This document shows positions 8,335 through 16,711 of a stretch of DNA of 64,000 bases, in pieces. This stretch comes from JADJOY01 sp046331705 [NCBI: bacterium] (lineage in GTDB: Bacteria; JADJOY01), in NCBI GenBank assembly GCA_046331705.1, contig JAXLQJ010000002.1:288022-352021 (forward strand), in the 5' to 3' direction. The notes below the pieces were generated by a model. That model was not told the origin of the DNA and searched no databases. It saw only the letters and a program-made list of their open reading frames with translations. The number at the start of each line of letters is the position of its first letter. Position 1 is the stretch's first letter. The translations under genes and the position numbers were made by a program.

Positions 8335-9179
8335 GCGAAGGTCGTGGTGAGGCGCGCGAGCGGCCAGTCGCCCGTGAGCTCGATCGCCACCACGTCGCCG
8401 GGAGCGAGCGCGGTCACGCCCTGGGGCGTGCCCATGAAGATCAGATCGCCGGGCTCGAGGGTCATCACGGCGCTGGCGCAGGCGATGATCGCGGCAGGAT
8501 CGAAGATCATGAGCCCAAGGGACGAGTCCTGACGTACGGCGCCATTGTGCGAGCCCACGATGCGCATGCGATCGAGCGGGAAGGGGACGCCGGGAGGTGT
8601 CAGCCGAATCCACGGTCCCAGCGGACCGAATCCGTCGTAGCCCTTGGCACGGGTCCATTGCTCGTCGCGGCGCTGGAGGTCGCGGTTGGAGACGTCGTTG
8701 CCGAGGGTGATTCCCGCGACGTACCGCCACGCGTCGTGGGCTGGGATGGCGCGTCCGCGCTCGCCGATGACCACCACCAGCTCGCTCTCCATGTCGGTGC
8801 GCTCGAATCCGCGCGGCAGCGCGACGGTGGCGCCATCGCCGACCAGGCACGAGGGAGGCTTGAAGAAGAGCAGCGGTTCCGTGGGGACGTCGTTGCCGAG
8901 CTCCTGGGCGTGCGCGCGGAAATTGCGCCCCACCGCGAGGATCTTGCTGGGGCGGATCGGCGGCGCGAGCGTGAGCGAGCCGACCGGCGCCGTGAACCCG
9001 CCGGCGACGGGCTCCGCGGACAGGCGGAGCGCCGGCGGGTCGGAGAGTGGATCGACGATCTCCTCGGCGAGATCCGCGGGCGTGGGCGGAGCGCCGCTCG
9101 TCACGACGCGCAGCGAGCGAATCGAGCCGTCTGGGGCGTGGGCTCGGCCCAGCCAGGTGGTCGCACCCGCCGCGCTCAC
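8331..9179 (-). CDS. Fumarylacetoacetate hydrolase (FAH) family protein
   Basis: A 282-residue protein. ILAVGRNFRAHAQELG (80-95), metal-binding Glu131/Glu133 in DMESELVVVIG, Asp162 in GNDVSNRDLQ and the closing GDLIFMGTPQGV are the FAH signature. Family members cleave or decarboxylate acylpyruvates and 2-oxo-alkenoates at the end of aromatic or steroid-ring meta-cleavage, with Mg or Mn. An N-terminal 70 residues precede the catalytic domain as in two-part FAH proteins. Start GTG 9179 overlaps the stop of the Cys-rich gene (GTGA), so the two are probably translated together. Precise substrate not evident. Confidence 0.88.
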   Translation of the reverse strand: MSAAGATTWLGRAHAPDGSIRSLRVVTSGAPPTPADLAEEIVDPLSDPPALRLSAEPVAGGFTAPVGSLTLAPPIRPSKILAVGRNFRAHAQELGNDVPTEPLLFFKPPSCLVGDGATVALPRGFERTDMESELVVVIGERGRAIPAHDAWRYVAGITLGNDVSNRDLQRRDEQWTRAKGYDGFGPLGPWIRLTPPGVPFPLDRMRIVGSHNGAVRQDSSLGLMIFDPAAIIACASAVMTLEPGDLIFMGTPQGVTALAPGDVVAIELTGDWPLARLTTTFA

Positions 9180-9739
9180 GGCAGCGCGGCCTTGCACGCG
9201 GGCGTCAGCGTGGCCTCGTGGCTCTTGAGGCATTGCAGGATTCGCCCCTTGCCCTTCTGGATGCCCGCGCAGTTCTTCGTGACGTCGGCGGCGCAGGCGT
9301 CTTCCATCGCGCCCTTGGTCGCCTCGACCTTCTCCTTCAGCTCGGCGCGGGTGGCTTTCGCCTTCTCGACCTCGGCCCGGCAATCCGCCGTGAGCTTGGA
9401 CTCGTGGTCGGCGAGGCAGCGCATCACCCGCCCGCGGCCCGCCTCGATGCCCTTGCACAACTTCTCCGCATCGTCGGTGCAGCTTTCGGTGATCTCGTCG
9501 TGGCGCGCCTTCATCTCCTTCACGTGCGCCTTGCACTCGGGAGAGAGCTCGTTCTCGTGGCTCACGAGGCATTGGAGGCGGCCCCCGCCGCCGGGCTTCA
9601 CGTCGGCGCAGAGCTTGGCGCGGTCTGCGGCGCAGGGCCCGGGCGGCGGACCGGCCCACGCGGTGCTCGCCAGCATCGCCAGCGCAGTGACCAGGCCCGA
9701 CGAGAACACGACGATCCGGTGACCAAGCGAGGCATGCAT
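9176..9739 (-). CDS. Secreted protein with three GLG1-type cysteine-rich repeats
   Basis: A 187-residue protein with a signal peptide (about 1-30, ending STAWA|GPPPG). The mature part holds three repeats of the pattern C..D..KLC......G.GR...CL..HE..L...C (starting near 36, 86 and 147), the cysteine-rich repeat first seen in Golgi GLG1/ESL-1 (PF00839-like). Each repeat has four cysteines, probably paired in the periplasm. A Lys/Glu-rich helical linker separates repeats two and three. AAGGAG lies 7 nt before ATG 9739. Bacterial members have no proven function. Its stop overlaps the start of the FAH gene. Confidence 0.82.
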   Translation of the reverse strand: MHASLGHRIVVFSSGLVTALAMLASTAWAGPPPGPCAADRAKLCADVKPGGGGRLQCLVSHENELSPECKAHVKEMKARHDEITESCTDDAEKLCKGIEAGRGRVMRCLADHESKLTADCRAEVEKAKATRAELKEKVEATKGAMEDACAADVTKNCAGIQKGKGRILQCLKSHEATLTPACKAALP

Positions 9740-9835
9740 GCGGGTTGCTCCTTGTGGAGGGATTCGAGTGGTGCGTGAAAAGGTAATGCAGGCACGGAGG
9801 GGCGGGGAGGCGACGAGGTCCAGGGAGGGCCAGCG

Positions 9836-10474
9836 ATGCCTTCCTTGATCACCCACTCGTTGGTGGCGCTCGGCGCGACCCGTGCCTTGGCTGGCGAGCG
9901 GGCCGATCGCTCCGTCTACGTCGCTGCGGCGGTGCTCGCGTGCCTGCCCGACGCGGACGTGGTCGCCTTTCGCTTCGGCATCCCGTACGACCACGCGCTG
10001 GGCCATCGGGGGTTCAGCCACTCGCTCGGGTTCGCGCTCGTCACCAGCCTCGTGACCACGATCGTGCTGTGGCGACGACGGCCCCTGGAGCGCGCGCGTG
10101 TGAGCGCATTCCCGTTGTGGATGCTGCTCTTCGCGATGGCGGCGTCGCACGGGCTGCTCGATGCGTTCACCAATGGTGGTCATGGCATCGCGTTCGCGTG
10201 GCCGTTCACCGCCGAGCGATTCTTCGCGCCGTGGCGCCCGATCCAGGTGTCGCCGATCGGCATCGGCCAGTTCCTCGGCCCGCGCGGCGTGCGCGTGATC
10301 GTCTCGGAGGCGCGCTGGGTGTGGGCACCGCTGCTAGCGTGGGTCGTGGCGGCAGAGGTCACGCGACGACGAACGCGAGCCGACCTCGCTCGAGCCGTGG
10401 CCGCGCCGCACGCGTCGTTAGACTGCGGCGTAGAGGAGGGACCGCTCGATGGCCGAGCTTCGGAAGCTGAGTGA
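9836..10474 (+). CDS. YdjM-like membrane-bound metal-dependent hydrolase
   Basis: A 212-residue inner-membrane protein. It opens with MPSLITHSLVALGATRAL, then PDADVVAF, HALGHRGFSHSL and SHGLLDAFTNGGHG: the regularly spaced His/Asp motifs of the LexA-induced YdjM/DUF457 family, predicted metal-dependent hydrolases. Three to four hydrophobic helices lie between the motifs (about 52-66, 82-100, 165-180). It diverges from the Cys-rich gene, with about 95 bp between. Its last 26 bases overlap the next gene, pterin carbinolamine dehydratase. No SOS box is obvious upstream. Confidence 0.85.
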   Translation: MPSLITHSLVALGATRALAGERADRSVYVAAAVLACLPDADVVAFRFGIPYDHALGHRGFSHSLGFALVTSLVTTIVLWRRRPLERARVSAFPLWMLLFAMAASHGLLDAFTNGGHGIAFAWPFTAERFFAPWRPIQVSPIGIGQFLGPRGVRVIVSEARWVWAPLLAWVVAAEVTRRRTRADLARAVAAPHASLDCGVEEGPLDGRASEAE

Positions 10475-10742
10475 CGAGGAAGCGCACGCGCACCTCGGGG
10501 AAGCGGCGGGGTGGTCGATCCGCGACGGAAAGCTCCATCGCGCCTTCGAGTTCCGCGATTTCGTGGAGGCCTTCGGCTTCATGGCGCGGGTGGCGCTGGT
10601 GGCGGAGCGCATGGATCACCATCCCAACTGGTCGAACGTCTACAAGCACGTCGTCATCGACCTCTCGACGCACGACGTCGGTGGCTTGAGCACGCGCGAC
10701 TTCCGCCTCGCCGCCCAGATCAACGACCTGCTCGCGCGCTAG
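10449..10742 (+). CDS. phhB: Pterin-4a-carbinolamine dehydratase
   Basis: A 97-residue protein. The core MDHHPNWSNVYKHVVIDLST followed by HDVGGLSTRDFRLAAQIN is the conserved catalytic block of PCD/DCoH enzymes: the His-His pair and the third His of STHD act in dehydration of 4a-hydroxytetrahydrobiopterin, recycling the pterin cofactor of aromatic amino-acid hydroxylases. Length matches the family. The gene overlaps the upstream YdjM-like gene by 26 bp in another frame. No phenylalanine hydroxylase is in the window, so its role here may be general pterin recycling. Confidence 0.93.
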   Translation: MAELRKLSDEEAHAHLGEAAGWSIRDGKLHRAFEFRDFVEAFGFMARVALVAERMDHHPNWSNVYKHVVIDLSTHDVGGLSTRDFRLAAQINDLLAR

Positions 10743-10827
10743 CCAGCGGATGTCGTCGCCGGGGGCTTTTCGAGCCCGTGGCGCCGCGAAAGGCGGTCTT
10801 CGAGGGGCCTCACCCCACGAGTCGCCT

Positions 10828-10843
10828 CGCCGCGTTCGCGGCG
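10828..10843. terminator. Hairpin between convergent genes
   Basis: CGCCGCG-tt-CGCGGCG (7-bp stem) lies in the 168-bp gap between the convergent pterin dehydratase and acyl-CoA dehydrogenase genes. It is suitably placed to end transcription from both sides, but no T-tract is present, so this is tentative. Confidence 0.35.
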
Positions 10844-10910
10844 CGCGCCCGACGCGCGCCATTCGTGCGCGGACAGAATCGGCGCATCTGTCGAGGCGCC
10901 TAGGTCAGGA

Positions 10911-12107
10911 CTAGCGAACGCCGCCGCGGGGCAGGTCCTTGAAGGGGACGTTCTTGTCGATGCGATCTTCGCGCGGCAGGCCCAAGACCGTCTCCGCCAC
11001 CACGTTCTTCTGGATCTCGTCGGTGCCGCCGGCGATGTGGAGCGCGGGTGCGAACAAGAACTGGTTGACCCAGTGGCCCTGGCGAAGCGCGGCGTCGGGG
11101 CCGGAGAGCCGCAGCCCGAGGTCGGCCGCCTTGGTCACGACGCGCGCGATCCCGAGCTTCATCACCGACGCCTCCGAGGTGGGGTCCATGCCGGCCCCCA
11201 TCTTGGTGATGACGCGCGCGTTCAAGAGCTCGAGCGTCTTGGCCCAGGTGTAGAGGCGCGCGAGATCGTCGCGTAGCACGGGATCGAGACGGCTCGCATT
11301 GGCGCGCGCGTGCTCCGCCAGCGTCTCGAACTTGAACATGCGCTCGATCCCGCCCATCGCCATTCGCTCGTTCATGAGCGTGGTCATGGCCGCGGCCCAG
11401 CCCGCGCCTTCGGGACCGAGGCGCGAGGAGTCCGGGATGCGCACGTCGTTCAGGAAGACCTCGGTGAAGTGGGAGCTGCCGGTCATCTGGCGCAGCGGCC
11501 GGATCTCGATGCCCGGCGTCTTCATGTCGACCAGGAAATACGTGATGCCCTTGTGCTTGGGCACGTCGGGGTTGGTGCGAGCGAGGAGGATGCCGAAGTC
11601 GGCGAAATGCCCGCCCGAGCACCACACCTTCTGGCCGCTCACCACCCAGGAATCGCCGTCGCGCACCGCGCGGGTGGATATTCCGGCGAGGTCCGAGCCC
11701 GCGCCGGGTTCGCTGAAGAGCTGACACCACACCTCGTCGCCGCGCAGCATCGGCGCCAGATAGCGCGCTCGCTGCTCCTCGCTGCCGTGTCCCATGATCG
11801 TGGGGCCGGTCATGCCGATGCCGACCACGAAGATCGACTCACCCAAGCCGACGCGCGAGAGCTCCTGGTTCCACACGATCTGCTCGATCGGTCCGAGGCC
11901 CTTGCCACCGAAGTCCGTGGGCCAGGTGATCGCGCCCCAACCGTTGTCGAAGAGCGTGCGCTGCCACGCCTTGGAGAGGCGAAGCATGCGCTCGTCGTCG
12001 AGATCCTCGGCGTAGTAGTCCCAGCGCTCGGTGGGCGCGTGCTTCTCGAGGAAGGCGCGCGCTTCGGCGCGGAACGCGGCTTCTTGCGGGGAATCGCGAA
12101 AGTCCAT
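10911..12107 (-). CDS. Acyl-CoA dehydrogenase (FadE family)
   Basis: A 398-residue flavoprotein. Helical N domain (1-125), then the FAD/substrate strand block WCQLFSEPGAGSDLAGISTR and WVVSGQKVWCSGGHFADF, and a C-terminal helical domain ending in LHIAGGTDEIQKNVVAE, which contacts FAD across the dimer. The family makes alpha,beta-dehydrogenation of acyl-CoA and passes electrons to ETF. It resembles FadE proteins used on bulky or branched CoA esters in actinobacterial lipid catabolism. It lies 128 bp downstream of the ferredoxin gene on the same strand, probably one transcript from the KstR-like operator at 12495-12514. Confidence 0.9.
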   Translation of the reverse strand: MDFRDSPQEAAFRAEARAFLEKHAPTERWDYYAEDLDDERMLRLSKAWQRTLFDNGWGAITWPTDFGGKGLGPIEQIVWNQELSRVGLGESIFVVGIGMTGPTIMGHGSEEQRARYLAPMLRGDEVWCQLFSEPGAGSDLAGISTRAVRDGDSWVVSGQKVWCSGGHFADFGILLARTNPDVPKHKGITYFLVDMKTPGIEIRPLRQMTGSSHFTEVFLNDVRIPDSSRLGPEGAGWAAAMTTLMNERMAMGGIERMFKFETLAEHARANASRLDPVLRDDLARLYTWAKTLELLNARVITKMGAGMDPTSEASVMKLGIARVVTKAADLGLRLSGPDAALRQGHWVNQFLFAPALHIAGGTDEIQKNVVAETVLGLPREDRIDKNVPFKDLPRGGVR

Positions 12108-12235
12108 GAGGGCTCCGTCGGTCTCGCGTCGAGCGTGGGCTTCCCGAGCGGTCGGCGCCCGCGGCGAGCGAGGGCGTGGAAGAGGACGAAGGCGAGCGCG
12201 CCGCCACGCGCCGCGGGTGCTCGCGAAAGCGGGAT

Positions 12236-12430
12236 TCAGCCTTCGACGATCTTGAGGGCGCGCTTCGGGCAGCCGAGCACCGCGGCCTCGATCTTGGGGC
12301 GCAAGCTCTCGTCCGGGTTCTCGATCTTCAAGTGCAGGTTGTCGTTGGCGTCGAGTCGAAAGACCTCGGGTGCCTTGCGGCAGCACACGGCGTTGGCCTC
12401 GCACAGGTCGTAATCGATCGCGATCCGCAT
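12236..12430 (-). CDS. Mycobacterial-type [3Fe-4S] or [4Fe-4S] ferredoxin
   Basis: A 64-residue ferredoxin. CEANAVC near the N terminus and the distal CP of LGCPKRAL give the CxxXxxC...CP arrangement of ferredoxins that serve cytochrome P450s in mycobacteria; here the variable ligand position is Asn, and an additional Cys follows. APEVFRLD after the cluster is typical. Start ATG 12430 has AAGGAG 7 nt upstream; a longer frame from 12505 begins inside the palindromic operator and is unlikely. No P450 is in the window; the Rieske oxygenase or the dehydrogenases are possible partners. Confidence 0.85.
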   Translation of the reverse strand: MRIAIDYDLCEANAVCCRKAPEVFRLDANDNLHLKIENPDESLRPKIEAAVLGCPKRALKIVEG

Positions 12431-12494
12431 CACGCGCTCCTTCGGGCTCGAATTCACGTAGACAACTTCGTCGCGAGGACGGATACTAGCACCG

Positions 12495-12514
12495 AAGTGA
12501 AACATGTTCTACTT
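12495..12514. promoter_or_regulatory. KstR-like (TetR-type) operator, imperfect palindrome
   Basis: AAGTGAAACATGTTCTACTT differs from the perfect palindrome at 41002-41021 at only two adjacent bases. Its 14-bp core TGAAACATGTTCTA fits TNNAACNNGTTNNA, the KstR consensus. It sits in the divergent intergenic region, 64 bp from the ferredoxin start and 104 bp from the start of the acyl-CoA dehydrogenase operon, so one bound repressor could control both directions. The half-site GAAAC also fits PsrA-type operators. Confidence 0.7.
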
Positions 12515-12618
12515 TGGCTCGAGCGTCGCGATTCGCTCGCGGCGCAGGCGGAAATGGCCCCGTAACCGGGGTCTGCTCGCCCCGCGAGCCCCCTCCATCC
12601 CCATCTCGAGGAGCACCG

Positions 12619-13803
12619 ATGTACGTCGGGCTGAGACCAGAGCACGAAGCGCTGCGCGACCAGTTGCGCGCCTACTTCACCGAGCTGATGACGCCCGCGT
12701 TGGCCGCCGAGGTCGCGGTCTCCGAGGGGGGTGGCCCCGAGTACATGAAGGCCTTGAAGAAGATGGCCCAGGACGGCTGGCTCGGGATCGGCTGGCCGAC
12801 CGAATACGGCGGCCAGGGGCGCTCGGCGATCGAGCAGTACATCTTCGCCGACGAGTGCCAGCGCTCGGGTTACCCGTTCCCGCTGCTCACCGTCGGCACG
12901 GTCGGCCCGACGATCATGATGTACGGCAGCGACGAGCAGAAGGCCGAGTACCTGCCGCGCATCCTGCGCGGTGAGCTCCACTTCTGCATCGGCTACAGCG
13001 AGCCGGGGGCGGGTACGGACCTGGCGTCGCTCAAGACCCGCGCGGTGAAGGACGAGAAGACCGGCGAGTGGGTCATCAACGGCCAGAAGATCTTCACCAG
13101 TCTCGCCCAGTTCGCCGACTACGTCTGGCTCGCCGCGCGCACCGATCCCGAGGCCCCCAAGCACGACGGCATCACCATCTTCATCGTGCCCACCAACGCG
13201 CCGGGCTTCCGCTGGACGCCCATCCACACCGTGGGCGACGTGACCACCACCGCCACCTACTACGACGACGTCCGCGTGCCGGCGTCGGCGATCGTGGCGG
13301 GCGAGGGGATGGGCTGGGCGCTGATCGTGAACCAGCTCAACCACGAGCGCATCTCGCTCATGTCGGTGGGGCTCATGGAGCGGCTCTACGAAGAGACGCT
13401 CGCGTGGGCCGTCGACACGACCAAGCCGGACGGCGAGCGCGTGATCGACGAGGGCTGGGTGCAGCTCAACCTGGCGCGAGTCCGCTCCAAGATCGAGATC
13501 CTGAAGCTCCTCAACTGGCGTCAGCTCTGGAACGTGACCCGCGGCGAGCCCATGAACTACGCCGAGGCCTCCACCGTGAAGGTCTACGGCAGCGAGACCT
13601 ACATCGAGGTCTACCAGCTGCTGCTCGAGGTGCTCGGCACCGAGGGCCTGATCCGGCGCGACTCGCCGGGCGCCTTGGTGCGCGGCCACGTGGAGCGGAT
13701 GTATCGGGCGATGCTCATTCTCACGTTCGGCGGCGGCACCAACGAGATCCAGCGCGAGCTCATCGCGATGGCCGGTCTCGCGATGCCGCGCAGCAAGCGC
13801 TGA
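12619..13803 (+). CDS. Acyl-CoA dehydrogenase, FadE29/ChsE2-like subunit
   Basis: A 394-residue flavoprotein of the acyl-CoA dehydrogenase fold: IGYSEPGAGTDLASLKTR and WVINGQKIFTSLAQFADY bind FAD and substrate, and LTFGGGTNEIQRELIA closes the C-terminal domain. It is immediately followed by a second, divergent dehydrogenase gene, the arrangement of alpha2beta2 FadE pairs (ChsE1-ChsE2 type) that oxidise steroid side-chain CoA esters. Start ATG 12619 follows GAGGAG by 5 nt; the frame is open upstream but without homology-like sequence. First gene of the operon to the Rieske gene. Confidence 0.9.
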   Translation: MYVGLRPEHEALRDQLRAYFTELMTPALAAEVAVSEGGGPEYMKALKKMAQDGWLGIGWPTEYGGQGRSAIEQYIFADECQRSGYPFPLLTVGTVGPTIMMYGSDEQKAEYLPRILRGELHFCIGYSEPGAGTDLASLKTRAVKDEKTGEWVINGQKIFTSLAQFADYVWLAARTDPEAPKHDGITIFIVPTNAPGFRWTPIHTVGDVTTTATYYDDVRVPASAIVAGEGMGWALIVNQLNHERISLMSVGLMERLYEETLAWAVDTTKPDGERVIDEGWVQLNLARVRSKIEILKLLNWRQLWNVTRGEPMNYAEASTVKVYGSETYIEVYQLLLEVLGTEGLIRRDSPGALVRGHVERMYRAMLILTFGGGTNEIQRELIAMAGLAMPRSKR

Positions 13804-13832
13804 GCACGGAAGCGCTCACGGAGACGGTGACG

Positions 13833-14999
13833 ATGGATTTCTCGTTCAGCGAAGAGGAGCTCGCGCTCAAGGACCTGGCGGCGAAGATCTTCGACGGTTG
13901 CATCAAGGTCGAGGACTTGCGCGCCATGGAGGCCGGCGCCGAGTGGTTTCACCGCAAGCTCTGGGACGAGCTCGCCAAGGCGGGCTTGCTCGGCGTGTCG
14001 CTGCGCGCTGACGTGGGCGGCGGCGACATGAGCTTTCTCGCCGTCGCGCTGCTCCTCGAGCAGGTGGGGCGCACGGTGGCGCCGATCCCGCTCTTGCCCA
14101 CGCTGGTCATGGGTGCGCTACCCATCGATCGTTTCGGCAGCGCGACGCAGCGCGAGCGCTGGCTGCCGGGGGTGGTGAGCGGCGAGACCGTGCTCTCGGC
14201 GGCGCTGATCGAGGGTGCCCACGCCGACCCGCGCAAACCCGTCACCACCGCGCGGCGCGACGGCAAGGGCTGGAAGCTCGACGGCGTGAAGCTCGGGGTC
14301 CCGGCGGCGGCCTTCGCGGCGCGGGTGCTCGTCCCGGCGTCCACGCCCGACGGCGGCGTCGTGGTCGCCCTGGTCGATCCCAAGTCCGCGGGCGTCACGC
14401 TCGAGAACCAGATCCTCACCACGCGCGAGCCGCATCACCGCATGACGCTCGCCGGCGTGCGCGTGGAGGATGGTGACCTCCTCGGCGACGCCAAGCAGGG
14501 TGCGCAGATCCTGGAATTCATCCTCGATCACACCCTGGCTGGCCTGTGCGTGATGGAGGTGGGATGCGCCGAGCGCGGCATCCGGCTGATGGCCGAGTAC
14601 ACGAGCCAGCGCGTTCAGTTCGGGCGCCCCATCGCCACGTTCCAGGCGGTGGCGCAGCGCGCAGGCGATGCCTACATCGACGTGGAGGCCGTGCGCCTCG
14701 CGGCGTGGCAGGCCGCGTGGAGGCTCGCGGAAGGGCTTCCGGCCACGGACGAGCTGATCATCGCCAAGTTCTGGGCCGCCGAGGGCGGCCATCGGGCGCT
14801 CTACGCGGCCCAGCATCTGCACGGCGGCATCGGCGTCGACATGGACTATCCGTTGCACCGCTACTACCTGCTCTCGAAGCACATCGAGCTCACGCTCGGC
14901 AGCGCCAAGGTTCAGCTCGCGCGTCTGGGCGCCCGTCTCGCGAGCGCGGATCGCGCCGCGACGGCGAGCGCCCCCGCCCGTGAGGCTCGCGTCGGCTGA
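13833..14999 (+). CDS. Acyl-CoA dehydrogenase, FadE28/ChsE1-like partner subunit
   Basis: A 388-residue protein, diverged from its neighbour. The N-terminal domain is short (MDFSFSEEELALKDLAAKIF), the mid domain lacks the usual SEPGAGSD block and has SAALIEGAHADP instead, and the C domain keeps TSQRVQFGRPIATFQAVAQR and HLHGGIGVDMDYPLHRYYLL, the arginine and glycine motifs that contact FAD. Loss of one FAD-binding block with retention of the other is the known property of one partner in FadE28-FadE29 heterotetramers. It starts 29 bp after the previous stop. I infer it forms a complex with the 12619-13803 product. Confidence 0.88.
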   Translation: MDFSFSEEELALKDLAAKIFDGCIKVEDLRAMEAGAEWFHRKLWDELAKAGLLGVSLRADVGGGDMSFLAVALLLEQVGRTVAPIPLLPTLVMGALPIDRFGSATQRERWLPGVVSGETVLSAALIEGAHADPRKPVTTARRDGKGWKLDGVKLGVPAAAFAARVLVPASTPDGGVVVALVDPKSAGVTLENQILTTREPHHRMTLAGVRVEDGDLLGDAKQGAQILEFILDHTLAGLCVMEVGCAERGIRLMAEYTSQRVQFGRPIATFQAVAQRAGDAYIDVEAVRLAAWQAAWRLAEGLPATDELIIAKFWAAEGGHRALYAAQHLHGGIGVDMDYPLHRYYLLSKHIELTLGSAKVQLARLGARLASADRAATASAPAREARVG

Positions 15000-15029
15000 G
15001 CCCGCGCGACCTTCAGGAGGATCCTTCCG

Positions 15030-16637
15030 ATGCAGTTCAATCTCGCCGATCTGTGGGAATGCGTCGTCGACCACGTGCCCGACCGCGAGGCGATCGTGTG
15101 CGGCTCGCGTCGGCTCACGTTTCAGCAAACCGAGGACCGCGCCAATCGCCTGGCGCACGCGCTCGCTGCGCGCGGCGTCGGCAAGGACGATCGCGTCGGC
15201 CTCTATCTCTACAACGGCTCCGAGTACGTCGAGGGCTCGCTGGCGGCGCACAAGATCCGCGCCGTGCCCATCAACGTGAATTATCGCTACGTCGAGGACG
15301 AGCTGCGCTACCTGTTCAAGGACGCGGGGCTCAAGGCGCTCGTCTTCCACCGCGAGTTCGCGCCGAAGATCGCGTCCGTGAAGGCCGAGTTCCCGGCGCT
15401 CACCGTCTTCCTCCACGTCGAGGACGGCTCGAGCGCGGACCTGAGCGCGATCGGCTCCACCGAGTACGAGGCGGCGCTCGCCGCCGCCTCGCCGGCGCGG
15501 GATTTCGCCGAGCGCTCCGCGGACGATCTCTACGTGCTCTACACCGGCGGCACCACCGGCATGCCGAAGGGCGTCATGTGGCGCCAGGAAGACCTCTTCA
15601 TGGCGGCGCTCGGTGGCGGCAACATCGGCGGACCGCCGCTCGAGAAGCCCGAAGAGATCGGCCCCAAGTCGTGCTCGCGCCCGCAGTTCATCATGATCCC
15701 CGCTGCGCCGCTCATGCACGGCTCGGCGCAGTGGGCGGCGTTCATCGCGCTCTATTCGGGTGACAAGATCGTCATCCCCACCGGCAAGAAATTCGACCCC
15801 GACCTGATCTGGCGGCTGGTGGGCGAAGAGAAGGTGAACCAGTTCGCGCTGGTGGGCGACGCCATGGCGCGCCCCCTCGCCGAGCAGCTCGCGGCGAACC
15901 CCGGGAAATACGACACCTCGACGCTCTTCGTCGTGGGCTCGGGCGGCGCGGTGTTCTCGCAGGCGGTCAAGAAGCAATTCCTGGATCAGCTGCCCAACGC
16001 CATGATCTTCGATGGCTTCGGCGGCTCCGAGGTCGGGCACCAAGGCACCGGAACGGGCGAGGCGGCGGCGCCGCGGTTCCGCGTCGACGAGCGCACCGGA
16101 GTCTTCGATCCGGCGACCATGGAACCGATCGAGCCCGGCTCGGGGAAGGTGGGGCGTCTCGGCAAGTGCGGCAACATCCCGCTCGGCTACTGGAACGATC
16201 CCGAGAAGACCGCCAAGACGTTCTTCACCATCGGCGGCAAGCGCTGGGTGCTTCCGGGTGACATGGCGTCGATCGAGGCCGACGGCACCATCACGCTCTT
16301 CGGCCGCGAGTCGGTGTGCATCAACTCGGGCGGCGAGAAGATCTTCACCGAGGAGGTCGAGGCCGCGCTGCGCTCCCACGAGAAGGTCTTCGACGCGATC
16401 GTCGTCGGCGTTCCCGACGAGCGCTGGGGCCAGCGGGTCGCCGCCGTGGTGCAGGCGCGTGCGGGCGAGGCGCCCACGCTCGAGGAGCTGGTGGCGCACT
16501 GCCGCACCAAGATCGCCGGCTACAAGGTGCCGCGCCAGCTTCACCTGGTGAGCGAGCTGGTTCGCCAGCCGAGCGGGAAGCCCGACTTCAAGTGGGCCAA
16601 GGCGATCGCAACGGGCGAGACCCCGCTCGCGCGCTGA
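15030..16637 (+). CDS. Acyl-CoA synthetase, FadD19-like
   Basis: A 535-residue ANL-superfamily ligase. The P-loop YTGGTTGMPKGVMW lies at 171-184, GYWNDPEKTAKTFF and WVLPGDMASIEADG follow, and the C-terminal catalytic lysine is in PSGKPDFKWAK near 522. The N terminus MQFNLADLWECVVDHVPDRE with NVNYRYVEDELRYLFKD closely recalls mycobacterial FadD19/FadD17, which load CoA onto C26 side chains of steroids. AGGAGG 8 nt before ATG 15030 gives a strong start. Third gene of the operon. Acid substrate is inferred from context only. Confidence 0.88.
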   Translation: MQFNLADLWECVVDHVPDREAIVCGSRRLTFQQTEDRANRLAHALAARGVGKDDRVGLYLYNGSEYVEGSLAAHKIRAVPINVNYRYVEDELRYLFKDAGLKALVFHREFAPKIASVKAEFPALTVFLHVEDGSSADLSAIGSTEYEAALAAASPARDFAERSADDLYVLYTGGTTGMPKGVMWRQEDLFMAALGGGNIGGPPLEKPEEIGPKSCSRPQFIMIPAAPLMHGSAQWAAFIALYSGDKIVIPTGKKFDPDLIWRLVGEEKVNQFALVGDAMARPLAEQLAANPGKYDTSTLFVVGSGGAVFSQAVKKQFLDQLPNAMIFDGFGGSEVGHQGTGTGEAAAPRFRVDERTGVFDPATMEPIEPGSGKVGRLGKCGNIPLGYWNDPEKTAKTFFTIGGKRWVLPGDMASIEADGTITLFGRESVCINSGGEKIFTEEVEAALRSHEKVFDAIVVGVPDERWGQRVAAVVQARAGEAPTLEELVAHCRTKIAGYKVPRQLHLVSELVRQPSGKPDFKWAKAIATGETPLAR

Positions 16638-16711
16638 CGCGCCGCCCGCGTCCGCGACTCACTTCATTCCGCGTTCCGACGCACGCTCGATCCCACGACC
16701 GCGAGGAAAGC

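Noticed and set aside
12236-12505. Longer ferredoxin start at 12505
   Set aside because: It would begin inside the palindromic operator and add 25 residues not seen in the ferredoxin family; ATG 12430 has a good ribosome site.
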